A stretch of 40,705 bases of DNA from an uncultured Lachnospiraceae bacterium (GTDB taxonomy: Bacteria; Bacillota; Clostridia; Lachnospirales; Lachnospiraceae). How positions within the stretch are numbered: position 1 is the stretch's first letter; each line of letters starts with the position of its first letter. The DNA lies in assembly GCA_947650005.1 (NCBI GenBank), contig CANSTU010000025.1:1-40705 (forward strand), given 5' to 3'. The notes under the pieces were generated by a model. It was not told the origin of the DNA. It did not search any database and saw only the letters and a list, made by a program, of their open reading frames with translations. Shown in pieces: positions 24,938 through 34,121 of this stretch. Both the position numbers and the translations under genes were made by a program.

Positions 24938-26101
24938 CTATTTGATGACACGCACCCGGAATACACCGGGGATCTGGCGGAGCTTCTCTATAATCTCTTC
25001 CCGGGGCTGCTCTTCCACATCCATCATGGTATAGGCCACCTCGCCCCTGGATTTGTTGGTCATGTCGGAAATATTGATCCCCATATCGCCGAAAAGTGCG
25101 GTGAATTTGGTGATCATGTTGGCCACATTTTTATGGAAAATAGAGATCCTACCCGCCTGGCTACAGACGCCCATGTCACAGGAAGGGAAATTCACGCTGT
25201 TCTTAATATTCCCGTTCTCCAGATAATCCATTAGCTCCTGCACCGCCATAACGGCACAATTGTCCTCGGATTCCTCCGTGGAAGCGCCCAGATGGGGTAA
25301 CACGATGCAGCCTTCCTGGCCTGCCACCGTGGCATTCGCAAAATCCGTCACGTACCTGCGAATCTTCCCTTCCTTGATCGCCGTTAAGACGGCCTGTTCT
25401 TCCACAAGGAGATCCCTGGCAAAGTTGAGCAAGATCACTCCGTCCTTCATCTTACAGATGGCGGCTTCGCTCACCATACCCCTGGTGGAATCCATCAGCG
25501 GCACATGGATGGTGATGATATCACACTCCGAATAAATCTCATCCACATTTAACACATGCTTCACGTGACGGCTCAAGTTCCAAGCGGCGGCCACGGATAC
25601 AAAGGGGTCGTATCCATAGACTTCCATCCCCATATTCACAGCGGTGTTGGCCACCTTCACGCCAATGGCGCCCAAGCCGATAACGCCTAACTTCTTACCC
25701 CCGATTTCTGTTCCCGCAAAATTCTTTTTCGCCTTTTCTGCAGCTTTCCCAATATCCGGCATATCGCAGTTTTCCTTCACCCACTGGATACCGCCCACAA
25801 TATCCCGGCTTGCCAGCAGCATGCCCGCGATCACCATTTCCTTGACGCCGTTGGCGTTCGCACCAGGCGTATTGAATACCACGATTCCTTTGGAAGCGCA
25901 CTCTTCCAACGGAATGTTGTTCACGCCTGCTCCGGCTCTGGCCACCGCCAGCAGGTTTGCAGGAAGCTTTATGTCGTGCATGGAAGCACTGCGTACCAGA
26001 ATGCCGTCCGCTTCATTGAGTTCTTCCGTTTTCCCATACTTTTCGGTAAAGCCCTCCAATCCCACTTTGGAGATTGGATTCAAACATAGATATTTAAACA
26101 T
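24938..26101 (-). CDS. serA: D-3-phosphoglycerate dehydrogenase with ACT domain
   Basis: A 387-residue NAD-dependent dehydrogenase for the first step of serine synthesis, oxidising 3-phosphoglycerate to 3-phosphohydroxypyruvate. The Rossmann motif is GVIGLGAIG (about residue 140). The catalytic Arg lies in LLNFARDLLV and His in LPHLGAST. The C-terminal ~70 residues form an ACT domain (ISIFHKNVANMITKFTALFGDMGINISDM), which in this family usually binds serine for feedback inhibition. At 387 residues it is the short form without the intervening domain. GAGGAG precedes the ATG. It follows serC by 33 bp in the same operon. Confidence 0.96.
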   Translation of the reverse strand: MFKYLCLNPISKVGLEGFTEKYGKTEELNEADGILVRSASMHDIKLPANLLAVARAGAGVNNIPLEECASKGIVVFNTPGANANGVKEMVIAGMLLASRDIVGGIQWVKENCDMPDIGKAAEKAKKNFAGTEIGGKKLGVIGLGAIGVKVANTAVNMGMEVYGYDPFVSVAAAWNLSRHVKHVLNVDEIYSECDIITIHVPLMDSTRGMVSEAAICKMKDGVILLNFARDLLVEEQAVLTAIKEGKIRRYVTDFANATVAGQEGCIVLPHLGASTEESEDNCAVMAVQELMDYLENGNIKNSVNFPSCDMGVCSQAGRISIFHKNVANMITKFTALFGDMGINISDMTNKSRGEVAYTMMDVEEQPREEIIEKLRQIPGVFRVRVIK

Positions 26102-26134
26102 AATATTCGCTCCTCATCCGCTTCGGCCGTCCAT

Positions 26135-27217
26135 TCAAAGAGTCTGCGCTTCAAATTCTCTCATGAAAGCCACCAGCTTTTCCACGCCCACTACAGGCAT
26201 CGCGTTATAGATGCTGGCACGCATACCGCCCACGCTCCTGTGTCCTTTCAGATTCTCAAAGCCCGCTTCCTTCGCTGCCTTGACAAAAGCGACGTCCAGC
26301 TCCTCGCTTCCCGTGACGAAAGGTACGTTCATCAAAGAACGGTCTTCCCTGCGCACGGTCCCCCGAAACAGCCTGCTTTCGTCCAGATAATTATACAGAA
26401 TCGCCGCTTTCTTTTCGTTATGCTCCTTCATAGCGGAAAGGCCGCCCATTTTCTTAATCCACTTGAAAACTTTTCCGCAGATATAGATTCCATACGCAGG
26501 AGGGGTATTGTAAAGGGAACCCGAATCCGCATGGATCTGATAGCGCAGCATGGTGGGCGTTCCAGGCAGTACGTCTTCTGTGATCAAATCCTTGCGGATA
26601 ATGACGATCACCACGCCCGCCGGCCCGATATTCTTCTGCACGCCGCCATACATCAAACCATATTTAGTAATATCTACCGGCTCGGAAAGGAAACAGGAGG
26701 ACACATCCGCCACCAGGTTTTTCCCCTTGGTATCGGGCAGCGTCTTGAACTTCGTGCCGTAAATCGTATTATTTTCACAGATATATACATAATCCGCATC
26801 CGCAGAAACGGGAAGGTCGCTGCAATCTGGTATGTAGGAAAAGGTCTGATCCTCCGAAGAAGCGATTTTATTGGCCTTACCATATTTAGAGGCTTCCTGC
26901 CAGGCCTTTTTCGCCCACTGTCCGGTCACAATATAGTCGGCCACCCGATTCTTCATCAGGTTCATGGGGATCATTGCGAACTGCTGGCTCGCCCCGCCCT
27001 GCAAAAAGAGCACGCTGTAATCATTCGGAATCCCCACCAGTTCCCGAAGATCGGCTTCCGCCTCATCCAGGATACCCTGATAAGTCTTGGAACGATGACT
27101 CATCTCCATAACGGACATCCCACTGCCGCGGTAATCCAGCATTTCTTCCGCTGCTTCCCGCAGAACCTCTTCTGGCAATACCGCCGGGCCTGCTGAAAAA
27201 TTGTATACTCTAGCCAC
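26135..27217 (-). CDS. serC: Phosphoserine aminotransferase
   Basis: A 360-residue PLP enzyme for the second step of serine synthesis, converting 3-phosphohydroxypyruvate and glutamate to phosphoserine. Characteristic segments are VYNFSAGPAVLPEEVL at the N-terminus, MEMSHRSK, FLQGGASQQFAMIPMNL, ADVSSCFLSEPVD, the PLP lysine in YGGVQKNIGPAGV, and GHRSVGGMRASIYNAMP near the end. I place the start at the GTG at 27217, with GGGAGG four bases upstream, because it gives the conserved (M)ARVYNFSAGP terminus; an ATG at 27229 is also in frame but lies within the ribosome binding site. It is the first gene of serC-serA. Confidence 0.96.
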   Translation of the reverse strand: MARVYNFSAGPAVLPEEVLREAAEEMLDYRGSGMSVMEMSHRSKTYQGILDEAEADLRELVGIPNDYSVLFLQGGASQQFAMIPMNLMKNRVADYIVTGQWAKKAWQEASKYGKANKIASSEDQTFSYIPDCSDLPVSADADYVYICENNTIYGTKFKTLPDTKGKNLVADVSSCFLSEPVDITKYGLMYGGVQKNIGPAGVVIVIIRKDLITEDVLPGTPTMLRYQIHADSGSLYNTPPAYGIYICGKVFKWIKKMGGLSAMKEHNEKKAAILYNYLDESRLFRGTVRREDRSLMNVPFVTGSEELDVAFVKAAKEAGFENLKGHRSVGGMRASIYNAMPVVGVEKLVAFMREFEAQTL

Positions 27218-27232
27218 ATTTCCTCCCATCCT

Positions 27233-27246
27233 GCCGCAATGGCGGC
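27233..27246 (-). promoter_or_regulatory. Leader hairpin directly upstream of the serC ribosome binding site
   Basis: GCCGC, a four-base loop and GCGGC, then AGGATGGGAGGAAAT and the GTG start. One of the recurrent leader hairpins of the window. Confidence 0.55.
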
Positions 27247-27268
27247 ACTCTTTTTTTACATATCGTCT

Positions 27269-27297
27269 ATTCTACACATTCCGGTCACTTTAGTCAA
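27269..27297 (-). promoter_or_regulatory. Promoter of serC-serA
   Basis: TTGACT (-35, 27292-27297) and TAGAAT (-10, 27269-27274) are 17 bp apart on the minus strand. The leader is ~45 nt and contains the GCCGC/GCGGC hairpin. Confidence 0.8.
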
Positions 27298-27366
27298 CTG
27301 CATTGTTAAATTTTCATGCTGGCTGCCCTAAATCGTCTTTCTCCGGCCCTGCTGGAAGGAACTTGG

Positions 27367-29049
27367 CTATGCCTGCCTTCTGGCTAAATCATCCCCGTCG
27401 AACACTTCGCTGATGGCGCCTCCCGGCGATACCATGGGAAAGACCTTATCGTCTTCGCAGATCACGCACTCAATCAGCACCGGAGCATCCGCCGCTATGG
27501 CCTTCTCAATGGCCGGAGCCACCTCTTCTTTCTGGGTAACCCGGATGGCCATGCAACCCAGCCCTTCCGCCACCTTACAGAAATCCACCTTGTCCTCCAG
27601 CACGGTCTGGGAATATCTGTGGTCATAGAATAGGGTCTGCCACTGGCGCACCATGCCGAGCACATGGTTATTCATCACGATCTGGATGATCGGGATGTTG
27701 TATCGGCTGGCCGTGGCCAATTCGTTCATGTTCATACGAAAGCATCCGTCTCCTGCGATGTTCACGCAGATCTTATCCTGCTTTCCCATTCTGGCGCCGA
27801 TACAAGCGCCCAGTCCGTATCCCATCGTCCCTAGTCCCCCGGAGGAAAGAAAGGTGCGGGGAACCGTATAATGATAGTACTGGGCAGCCCACATCTGATG
27901 CTGGCCCACATCCGTGGTGATCACGGCCTGCCCATTTGTAATCCGATCAAGCTCCTGAATCACATAGGGGCAACTCAGATTCTGCCCGTCATAGGAAAGG
28001 GGATAGCGTTTTTTCATTTCAATGATATGCTGTGTCCACTCCGGATGTGACTTCTGCGCAAGCCTTTTGTTGATGTCCTCCAGCACGTCTTTTAAATCAC
28101 CCACCAGGGCCACGTCAGCCTTGATATTCTTATTGATTTCGGCAGCATCGATATCGATGTGCAGAATTTTCGCCTGGGATGCGAATTTCTTCGCATTCCC
28201 AACCACCCGGTCGGAAAACCGGGCTCCCAAAGCCACCAGAAGGTCGCATTCGCTCACGCCCAGATTGGAGGTCTTCGTGCCGTGCATGCCGATCATACCC
28301 GTATAGAGCGGATGGTTTCCGTCAAAGGCTCCTTTTCCCATCAGGGAATCGCAGACCGGCGCATTCAGTTTGGCGGCAAACTCCTTCACCTGGCCTGCCG
28401 CTCCGGAAAGAACCGCTCCGCCTCCCACGAAAATAAAAGGTTTTTGGGCATTTTCCAGCAGTTCCAGCGCATCTTCCAGTTCCTCGCTGTCATATTTCTT
28501 CTCATGTACCGGCGCTTCCGGCGTTTTGGGGATATATTCGTATATTGCTGCCGTCACGTCCTTGGTCACGTCCACCAAGACGGGACCGGGCCGGTCGGAT
28601 ACCGCGATTTGAAACGCCCTGCGCAACGTATCCGCTAAGATACTGATGTCCTTAACGATATAGCCATGCTTTGTGATCGGCATGGTCACGCCTGCGATAT
28701 CCACTTCCTGGAAAGAATCCTTCCCCAACGCAGGAAGGGTCACATTGGCGGTGATGGCCACCACAGGGATCGAGTCCATATAGGCGGTGGCGATTCCCGT
28801 CACCAAATTGGTGGCCCCAGGGCCGCTGGTGGCCATACAGACCCCCACTTTCCCGGTAGCTCTGGCATATCCGTCCGCCGCATGCGCCGCCCCCTGTTCA
28901 TGGGAGGTGAGCACGTGGAAGATCTCATCCTGATGCTTGTACAGAGCATCGTATACGTTCAGGATCGTCCCGCCCGGATAACCGAACACCGTATCCACGC
29001 CCTGTTCTTTCAGACATTCTACAATGATTTCTGCTCCTGTAAGCTGCAT
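27367..29049 (-). CDS. ilvB: Acetolactate synthase large subunit
   Basis: A 560-residue thiamine-diphosphate enzyme joining two pyruvates (or pyruvate and 2-oxobutyrate) in valine, leucine and isoleucine synthesis. Visible are the N-terminal LTGAEIIVECLKEQGVDTVFGYPGG, the catalytic Glu in TSHEQGAAHAADGYAR, the FAD-binding middle domain (about 190-340), and the ThDP motif IAGDGCFRMNMNEL ending in NN. The start at 29049 follows AGAGGG closely; an ATG at 29061 has no ribosome binding site. No regulatory small subunit gene is adjacent. It is the third gene of leuB-ilvD-ilvB, 79 bp after ilvD. Confidence 0.95.
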   Translation of the reverse strand: MQLTGAEIIVECLKEQGVDTVFGYPGGTILNVYDALYKHQDEIFHVLTSHEQGAAHAADGYARATGKVGVCMATSGPGATNLVTGIATAYMDSIPVVAITANVTLPALGKDSFQEVDIAGVTMPITKHGYIVKDISILADTLRRAFQIAVSDRPGPVLVDVTKDVTAAIYEYIPKTPEAPVHEKKYDSEELEDALELLENAQKPFIFVGGGAVLSGAAGQVKEFAAKLNAPVCDSLMGKGAFDGNHPLYTGMIGMHGTKTSNLGVSECDLLVALGARFSDRVVGNAKKFASQAKILHIDIDAAEINKNIKADVALVGDLKDVLEDINKRLAQKSHPEWTQHIIEMKKRYPLSYDGQNLSCPYVIQELDRITNGQAVITTDVGQHQMWAAQYYHYTVPRTFLSSGGLGTMGYGLGACIGARMGKQDKICVNIAGDGCFRMNMNELATASRYNIPIIQIVMNNHVLGMVRQWQTLFYDHRYSQTVLEDKVDFCKVAEGLGCMAIRVTQKEEVAPAIEKAIAADAPVLIECVICEDDKVFPMVSPGGAISEVFDGDDLARRQA

Positions 29050-29065
29050 GTTCCCTCTCATTTCT

Positions 29066-29079
29066 GCCGCACCGGCGGC
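29066..29079 (-). promoter_or_regulatory. Leader hairpin directly upstream of the ilvB ribosome binding site
   Basis: Intergenic hairpin GCCGC, four-base loop, GCGGC, then AGAAATGAGAGGGAAC and ATG. It is nearly identical in layout to the serC and yajC leaders, but here it lies inside an operon. Confidence 0.55.
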
Positions 29080-29128
29080 ATCGAGTCCAAAGGCCGATAC
29101 ATACGGCACTTTTCGGCCCTGTTCTTTA

Positions 29129-30793
29129 TTATTTGATCTCCAGTACAGCGCCCCTGTTGGCGCTGGTTACCATCTTTTCATATCTGGCCAGATAGCCTGT
29201 GGTTACCCTGGGCTGTCTGGGCTGCCAGTTCGCGCGCCTTTTTTCCAGCTCTTCCTCGGATACCTTCATATCCAGACGGTTTTCCGGGATATTGATGCTG
29301 ATGATATCCCCTTCCTCCACCAGCGCGATGGGGCCGCCCTGTGCTGCTTCCGGGCATACGTGCCCGATGGATGCCCCCCTGGATGCACCGCTGAAACGGC
29401 CATCCGTGATCAGGGCCACCGTGGAGCCCATACCCATTCCCGCGATGGCAGATGTGGGATTGAGCATCTCCCGCATTCCCGGCCCGCCTTTGGGGCCTTC
29501 GTAACGGATCACCACCACGTCGCCGGGGACGATCTTTCCGCCCTTGATGGCGTCGATGGCATCCTCCTCACAGTCAAATACCCGGGCAGGGCCTTCGTGC
29601 ACCATCATCTCAGGGACCACAGCAGAGCGTTTCACCACTGCCGTCTCCGGCGCCAGATTGCCCTTCAATACGGCGATTCCTCCCGTAGCTGAGTAAGGAT
29701 TTTCCACGGGACGGATCACAGAAATGTCCTTGTTCACGCACCCTTCCATATTCTCCGCCACCGTTTTGCCCGATACGGTAATCAGATCCGTATATAACAG
29801 ATTCTTCTTATTCAGTTCGTTCATGACCGCATAAACGCCGCCGGCCTCGTTGAGATCCTCCATGTAGGTGGGGCCTGCCGGAGCCAGATGGCACAAATTG
29901 GGCGTCTTGGCGGAAAGTTCGTTCGCGATCTCCATATTCAACTCCACGCCGGCCTCATGGGCGATGGCGGGCAGATGCAGCATGGAATTGGTAGAACATC
30001 CCAGGGCCATATCCATGGTCAGCGCGTTCAGGAATGCCTTTTCGGTCATGATGTCCCGAGGCTTAATGTCTCTTTCCACCAGCTCCATGATTTTCATACC
30101 CGCATGTTTCGCCAGACGGATGCGCTCGGAATAGACTGCCGGAATGGTGCCGTTCCCCTTCAGTCCCATGCCCAGGGCTTCCGTTAAACAATTCATGGAA
30201 TTGGCCGTGTACATGCCGGAACAGGAACCGCAGGTGGGGCAGGCCTTCTCTTCAAATTCTTCCAGCTGCTCCATGCTCATGGTTCCCGCAGCCACGCTCC
30301 CCACCGCCTCAAACATGGAAGAAAGGCTGGTCTTATGGCCGCAAACGTGCCCGGCCAGCATGGGGCCGCCGGATACGAAAATAGTGGGAATATTGACCCG
30401 GGCCGCAGCCATCAGAAGGCCCGGTACATTTTTATCACAGTTGGGGATCATCACCAGGCCGTCAAAACCATGGGCCGTGGCCATACACTCCGTGCTGTCA
30501 CAGATCAGATCCCTCGTAACCAGAGAATATTTCATGCCGATGTGTCCCATGGCGATCCCGTCACATACCGCGATGGCAGGAAACACGATGGGCGTGCCGC
30601 CCGCCATAGCCACTCCCATCTTCACGGCCTCCACAATCTTATCCAGGTTCATATGTCCCGGTACGATCTCATTATAAGAACTCACAATCCCGATCAGGGG
30701 ACGTTGTCTCTCCTCTTCAGTAATACCCAGCGCATTGAACAGGCTTCTATGGGGAGCCTGCTGTACCCCTGTTTTTACAGAATCACTTCTCAT
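29129..30793 (-). CDS. ilvD: Dihydroxy-acid dehydratase
   Basis: A 554-residue iron-sulfur dehydratase that makes 2-oxoisovalerate and 2-oxo-3-methylvalerate in branched-chain amino acid synthesis. Cluster cysteines are in [19 protein letters not shown] and [17 protein letters not shown]. The C-terminal [26 protein letters not shown] is the family signature. A very strong ribosome binding site (GAGGAGG) precedes the ATG. Length is normal for bacterial IlvD. It follows leuB by 41 bp. Confidence 0.96.
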   Translation of the reverse strand: MRSDSVKTGVQQAPHRSLFNALGITEEERQRPLIGIVSSYNEIVPGHMNLDKIVEAVKMGVAMAGGTPIVFPAIAVCDGIAMGHIGMKYSLVTRDLICDSTECMATAHGFDGLVMIPNCDKNVPGLLMAAARVNIPTIFVSGGPMLAGHVCGHKTSLSSMFEAVGSVAAGTMSMEQLEEFEEKACPTCGSCSGMYTANSMNCLTEALGMGLKGNGTIPAVYSERIRLAKHAGMKIMELVERDIKPRDIMTEKAFLNALTMDMALGCSTNSMLHLPAIAHEAGVELNMEIANELSAKTPNLCHLAPAGPTYMEDLNEAGGVYAVMNELNKKNLLYTDLITVSGKTVAENMEGCVNKDISVIRPVENPYSATGGIAVLKGNLAPETAVVKRSAVVPEMMVHEGPARVFDCEEDAIDAIKGGKIVPGDVVVIRYEGPKGGPGMREMLNPTSAIAGMGMGSTVALITDGRFSGASRGASIGHVCPEAAQGGPIALVEEGDIISINIPENRLDMKVSEEELEKRRANWQPRQPRVTTGYLARYEKMVTSANRGAVLEIK

Positions 30794-30834
30794 ATCCTTT
30801 TCCTCCTCGTTTCATTCCTATATGGACAACGCGT

Positions 30835-31917
30835 CTATATCCGTTCCGCCAGCAGATCACCCATCTCGGTACAGCCCACCTGTCTGCAACCTGCAGACAT
30901 GATGTCTCCGGTGCGATATCCGTCCTTCAATACCTGCTGTACGGCAGATTCCATGGCATCCGCTTCCCGATCCAGATCAAAGCTGTAACGCAGCATCATG
31001 GATGCGCTGAGCACCGTCGCAATGGGATTGGCTATATCCTTGCCCGCGATATCCGGCGCGCTGCCGTGGCTGGGCTCATACAGGCCGAACTTCGTATCGT
31101 TCAGACTGGCGCTGGCGAGCATTCCGATGGATCCCGTCACCATGCTCGCCTCGTCCGAAAGGATGTCTCCAAACATGTTCTCCGTGAGGATCACGTCAAA
31201 CTGAGCCGGATCCTTCACCAGCTGCATGGCACAATTATCCACCAGCATATGGGAAAGCTCCACATCCGGATACTCCTTCGCCACATGGTTCACCACATCG
31301 CGCCAAAGCCTGGAGGAATCCAATACGTTTGCCTTATCCACGCTGGTCACCCTATTTCTGCGCTTTCTGGCAATGTCAAAGGCTTTCACCGCGATCCGGC
31401 GAATCTCTTCTTCATTATAAGTGAGCGTATCCACCGCAGTCCGCATCCCGTTCTCCACCGTGGTCCTGCGCTCTCCGAAATATAGCCCGCCCGTCAGTTC
31501 CCGCATGATCAACATATCAAATCCTGCTCTGCTGATCTCCTCCTTTAATGGACATGCTCCAGCCAGTTCCTGATAGAGGAGCGCCGGACGAAGGTTTGCA
31601 AACAGCCCCAGCGCTTTCCTAATGGCCAAAAGCCCTGCCTCCGGACGCTTATCCGGCGGAAGCTGATACCAGGGTGAAGTGGCGGCATCCCCGCCGATGG
31701 AGCCCATCAGCACCGCATCGCTCCCCTTCGCGGCTTCTATAGCCTCCTGGGTCAACGGAATCCCATGCACATCAATGGAAGCTCCCCCCAGCAGGATTTC
31801 TGAATACTCTATTTCGTGCCCATACTTCGCTGCTACCCGATCCAACACTTTTCTGGTTTCCCTTACGATTTCCGGGCCGATCCCATCACCCGGAATACAT
31901 CCAATATGTAATACCAT
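30835..31917 (-). CDS. leuB: 3-isopropylmalate dehydrogenase
   Basis: A 360-residue NAD-dependent decarboxylating dehydrogenase of leucine synthesis. The N-terminus [16 protein letters not shown], the substrate-binding [40 protein letters not shown] (with the conserved Lys) and the metal-site segment [25 protein letters not shown] are typical. The C-terminal [20 protein letters not shown] is the NAD-binding signature. leuA and leuCD are not in the window. It is the first gene of leuB-ilvD-ilvB and has a ~310-nt leader. Confidence 0.95.
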   Translation of the reverse strand: MVLHIGCIPGDGIGPEIVRETRKVLDRVAAKYGHEIEYSEILLGGASIDVHGIPLTQEAIEAAKGSDAVLMGSIGGDAATSPWYQLPPDKRPEAGLLAIRKALGLFANLRPALLYQELAGACPLKEEISRAGFDMLIMRELTGGLYFGERRTTVENGMRTAVDTLTYNEEEIRRIAVKAFDIARKRRNRVTSVDKANVLDSSRLWRDVVNHVAKEYPDVELSHMLVDNCAMQLVKDPAQFDVILTENMFGDILSDEASMVTGSIGMLASASLNDTKFGLYEPSHGSAPDIAGKDIANPIATVLSASMMLRYSFDLDREADAMESAVQQVLKDGYRTGDIMSAGCRQVGCTEMGDLLAERI

Positions 31918-32229
31918 GATCCGTTTTCTACCTCATTTCTTTTTATTTTTGTCCCCAACTGCGTGCAGCCTACGCTTCAATCAAGGCGGTTGAAAACCTC
32001 CTTCTTAAATCTTATCCCCATCTGCACGCCTTGGCGCAGATAAACCCAGAGAGGTTAAAAGATTCTTCTTTCAGCCTTTTTGGGGTGACAGCCCATCCGA
32101 CAAGGCTGCCTATGGCAAAACCGGACGCAGATGAAATCGTTCCTTCACCCATAGCCCGGCCTGCTGCCCCATGCCCGATCCATGGGACTTCCCCGCATCA
32201 GCCCGTTAGGCCGGACCGATACGATTATC
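31918..32229 (-). promoter_or_regulatory. Structured ~310-nt leader of leuB-ilvD-ilvB, class unknown
   Basis: Gene-free stretch between the promoter and leuB. In mRNA sense I see successive hairpins: CCGGCCT/AGGCCGG enclosing CCCATG/CATGGG; CTATGG/CCATAG enclosing TGAA/TTCA; CAGCC/GGCTG; ATCTGC/GCAGAT; and AAGGAGGTT/AACCGCCTT, in which a Shine-Dalgarno-like AAGGAGG is paired. It lacks the T-box consensus and I cannot place it in a known riboswitch class. No U-tract terminator is evident, so control may be translational or through RNA processing. Confidence 0.5.
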
Positions 32230-32235
32230 TTTTTT

Positions 32236-32264
32236 ATCATAGCCTAAAAAGTGCAGATTTTCAA
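32236..32264 (-). promoter_or_regulatory. Promoter of leuB-ilvD-ilvB
   Basis: TTGAAA (-35, 32259-32264) and TATGAT (-10, 32236-32241) with a 17-bp spacer on the minus strand, ~15 bp beyond the yajC terminator. Confidence 0.75.
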
Positions 32265-32278
32265 CAGGAAAAGACCGT

Positions 32279-32317
32279 CAAAAAACAAAATCAGCCATAT
32301 CCTTTCGATATGGCTGA
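32279..32317 (-). terminator. Intrinsic terminator of yajC
   Basis: TCAGCCATATC and its exact complement form an 11-bp stem with a five-base loop, followed on the minus strand by TTTTGTTTTTTG. It lies ~110 bp past the yajC stop; nothing else is recognisable in between. Confidence 0.9.
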
Positions 32318-32425
32318 AATAACTTCACGTAATAGAAATATATGCTACTATATCTCCGATGAATATTTATTCCTTTGACACAAGGGCTCCCGGTTTCCCG
32401 TTCCGGCCTGTCCCTATGCAGGCAA

Positions 32426-32740
32426 TCATTCCGCATCCGGCTTTTCCACCTGCGCAATGGCGGATTTCTGCATGGGAATACGGCAATTCTTATTATTTCC
32501 AAATTCCACAATGACCGTATCATCCGTAATATCGATCACCATACCATAAAATCCGCTGTTCGTCAGGATACTATCCCCAATCTCCAGAGACGAAAGCATG
32601 GCGTTCATCCTCTTCTGCTCTTTCTTCTGGGGGCGGTACATGGCAAAATAAAAAAAGCCTCCAAAAATAACAACGTACATCAAAATCACAACGATGCCGC
32701 CGGGACCTCCCATTGCCGCTTCATTTGCTAATATGCCCAT
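32426..32740 (-). CDS. yajC: Preprotein translocase subunit YajC
   Basis: A 104-residue protein with one N-terminal membrane segment (about 12-34; GGIVVILMYVVIFGGFFYFAM) followed by YRPQKKEQKRMNAMLSSLEIGDSILTNSGFYGMVIDITDDTVIVEFG, the YajC signature. It is an accessory subunit of SecDF-YajC in protein export. In many bacteria yajC directly follows tgt; here they are ~4.5 kb apart. GAGAGGAAA precedes the ATG, and a GCCG/CGGC hairpin precedes that. Confidence 0.93.
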   Translation of the reverse strand: MGILANEAAMGGPGGIVVILMYVVIFGGFFYFAMYRPQKKEQKRMNAMLSSLEIGDSILTNSGFYGMVIDITDDTVIVEFGNNKNCRIPMQKSAIAQVEKPDAE

Positions 32741-32759
32741 TCTGTTTTCCTCTCATTCT

Positions 32760-32774
32760 GCCGCCTCAAACGGC
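32760..32774 (-). promoter_or_regulatory. Leader hairpin directly upstream of the yajC ribosome binding site
   Basis: GCCG, seven-base loop and CGGC, then AGAATGAGAGGAAAACAG and ATG. The 14 bases from CAGAATGAGAGGAA are shared exactly with the sodC-like gene leader. Confidence 0.5.
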
Positions 32775-32966
32775 TTGCGTATCTAAATTGAATGGCCGGG
32801 CTTTCCAGCCGCCTTACTTCCTGTTTGTCAATTACGTCCTGCAGCATGTGATAGAAACCGGGGCGAACAGGCTGCGGAAACGCATCTCCAAACACGCTAT
32901 AGATCATCATACCCTATAAATGGCTGCAGGGCAAGCCCTTTTCCGCCGATCTGTGGAATTTTTTGT

Positions 32967-33103
32967 CTTCAGAATTATATTTCATTCCTCTACCAGGATA
33001 CTCCCAAAGACAATCATCCCAGGACGGTGCGCTGCGCCGCACCATCCTGGGATGATTGTCTTTGGGGAATATCCTAACAGAGGCGTGAAAAGGAGTTCTG
33101 AAG
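32967..33103. repeat. Long (~137 bp) inverted-repeat element near the endolysin stop codon
   Basis: Arms of ~66 bp pair around a tiny loop near 33035. Outer ends CTTCAGAA/TTCTGAAG match exactly, then a diverged stretch, CCTCT/AGAGG, AGGATA, and an inner 24-bp block centred on AAAGACAATCATCCCAGGA that is exactly complementary. It lies eight bases from the endolysin stop codon in the 370-bp gap before yajC. No target-site duplication is visible. It may be MITE-like or act as a transcript end. Confidence 0.85.
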
Positions 33104-33110
33104 CTTTCTC

Positions 33111-34121
33111 TTAGTGATAAAATGAGATGGAAAGCGTATTGTAACCTGCCACGCCGTCTGCCACTAATTCATAATCTTTTTGCATTTCTATTGTCTTTTG
33201 TTTCGTATTTGGCCCATATTGGCCGTCAACATGCACTTTATATCCCATTTCCGAAAGCCGTACCTGCCAATGCTCTACCAGTGCGCCTTTGCTGAATACA
33301 TGGTTCCCTTTCTGACTGTAGAAGATCTTCAAATTTACTTTTTTTCTAACGAATTGTGTTTTCAGTCCGTCTATACCGTCTTCTTTTAATCGGTTCCCCT
33401 CTTGATCCGTATAACCATCCAGATTTGCCGCTCTTTGAAACTTTAAAATATTTATGTTGCTCACAGTTTTATTTTCTTCAGCAATCGGTGAAAGAACCGT
33501 ATCAAAATCCGTATAGAACTCGTTTATGTCCACGTTACCGTTTACTCCATCCACCCTTCCTGTACTCGTCTTTTGCCAGATATCGCATTTCTTTTTTTCT
33601 TCTGCAGAAATGCTCTTTGTATAACGCGCATACCAGATATGTATGTGCTGCCCCAACGCCTCTTCTATGATTGGGATATCAAAATAATTTCGTATGTATT
33701 CCCTATTTGCATATAGCAAAGGAATATATCCGGCGGAAATAACAACCTTCAGGAATGCGATTGCGAAAGCCGTTGCTTGGACTTTTCCAATGCTCACTCC
33801 TCTTTTCCTCGCATAACTGATGGTGTCATATTCCAGATCAAATGCAATCGGACATTTACTCCAGTACTTTTGCGCCTGTGCCACTGCGTAAACAGCTTCA
33901 TCAGCTGCCATTTCCTCATTGAACGCGTACGAAAACCAATAAATCCCGGCCGGTTCTGATAGGTTCACACATGCCTGTGCATTGGAAACAAATTTTTCAT
34001 CCACATTGTTTTTTCCGTATCCGGCGCGGATGATGACTCTTTTATATCCTGCATCCCTGACCCTTTTTATGTTGACATTCCCATTATGCGCGGAAATATC
34101 GATGCCCTCGTACTGTTTCAT
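33111..34121 (-). CDS. GH25 lysozyme (endolysin-like) with a C-terminal peptidoglycan-binding domain
   Basis: A 336-residue N-acetylmuramidase-like protein that would cleave the MurNAc-GlcNAc bond of peptidoglycan. The GH25 barrel covers about 1-205: GIDISAHNGNVN at the start (catalytic-site Asp), FDLEYD (Asp-x-Glu), WYARYT, CDIWQKTSTGRVDGVNGNVDINEFY. A peptidoglycan-binding type 1 domain follows (about 260-336; ALVEHWQVRLSEMGYKVHVDGQYGPNTKQKTIEMQKDYELVADGVAG). There is no signal peptide, typical of phage endolysins. It looks more AT-rich than its neighbours. No holin or other phage gene is near. GAGG precedes the ATG by eight bases. Confidence 0.9.
   Translation of the reverse strand: MKQYEGIDISAHNGNVNIKRVRDAGYKRVIIRAGYGKNNVDEKFVSNAQACVNLSEPAGIYWFSYAFNEEMAADEAVYAVAQAQKYWSKCPIAFDLEYDTISYARKRGVSIGKVQATAFAIAFLKVVISAGYIPLLYANREYIRNYFDIPIIEEALGQHIHIWYARYTKSISAEEKKKCDIWQKTSTGRVDGVNGNVDINEFYTDFDTVLSPIAEENKTVSNINILKFQRAANLDGYTDQEGNRLKEDGIDGLKTQFVRKKVNLKIFYSQKGNHVFSKGALVEHWQVRLSEMGYKVHVDGQYGPNTKQKTIEMQKDYELVADGVAGYNTLSISFYH

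Noticed and set aside
31918-32229. T-box or ppGpp riboswitch upstream of leuB
   Set aside because: Neither the T-box consensus nor a ykkC-type core can be found on the minus strand; kept only as an unassigned structured leader.
32728-32910. 60-codon minus-strand frame ahead of and overlapping the yajC start
   Set aside because: No ribosome binding site, overlaps the yajC leader hairpin and start; could be a gene remnant but is not supportable.
33111-34121. Prophage
   Set aside because: Only an endolysin-like gene is present; no holin, integrase, structural genes or attachment sites occur around it.
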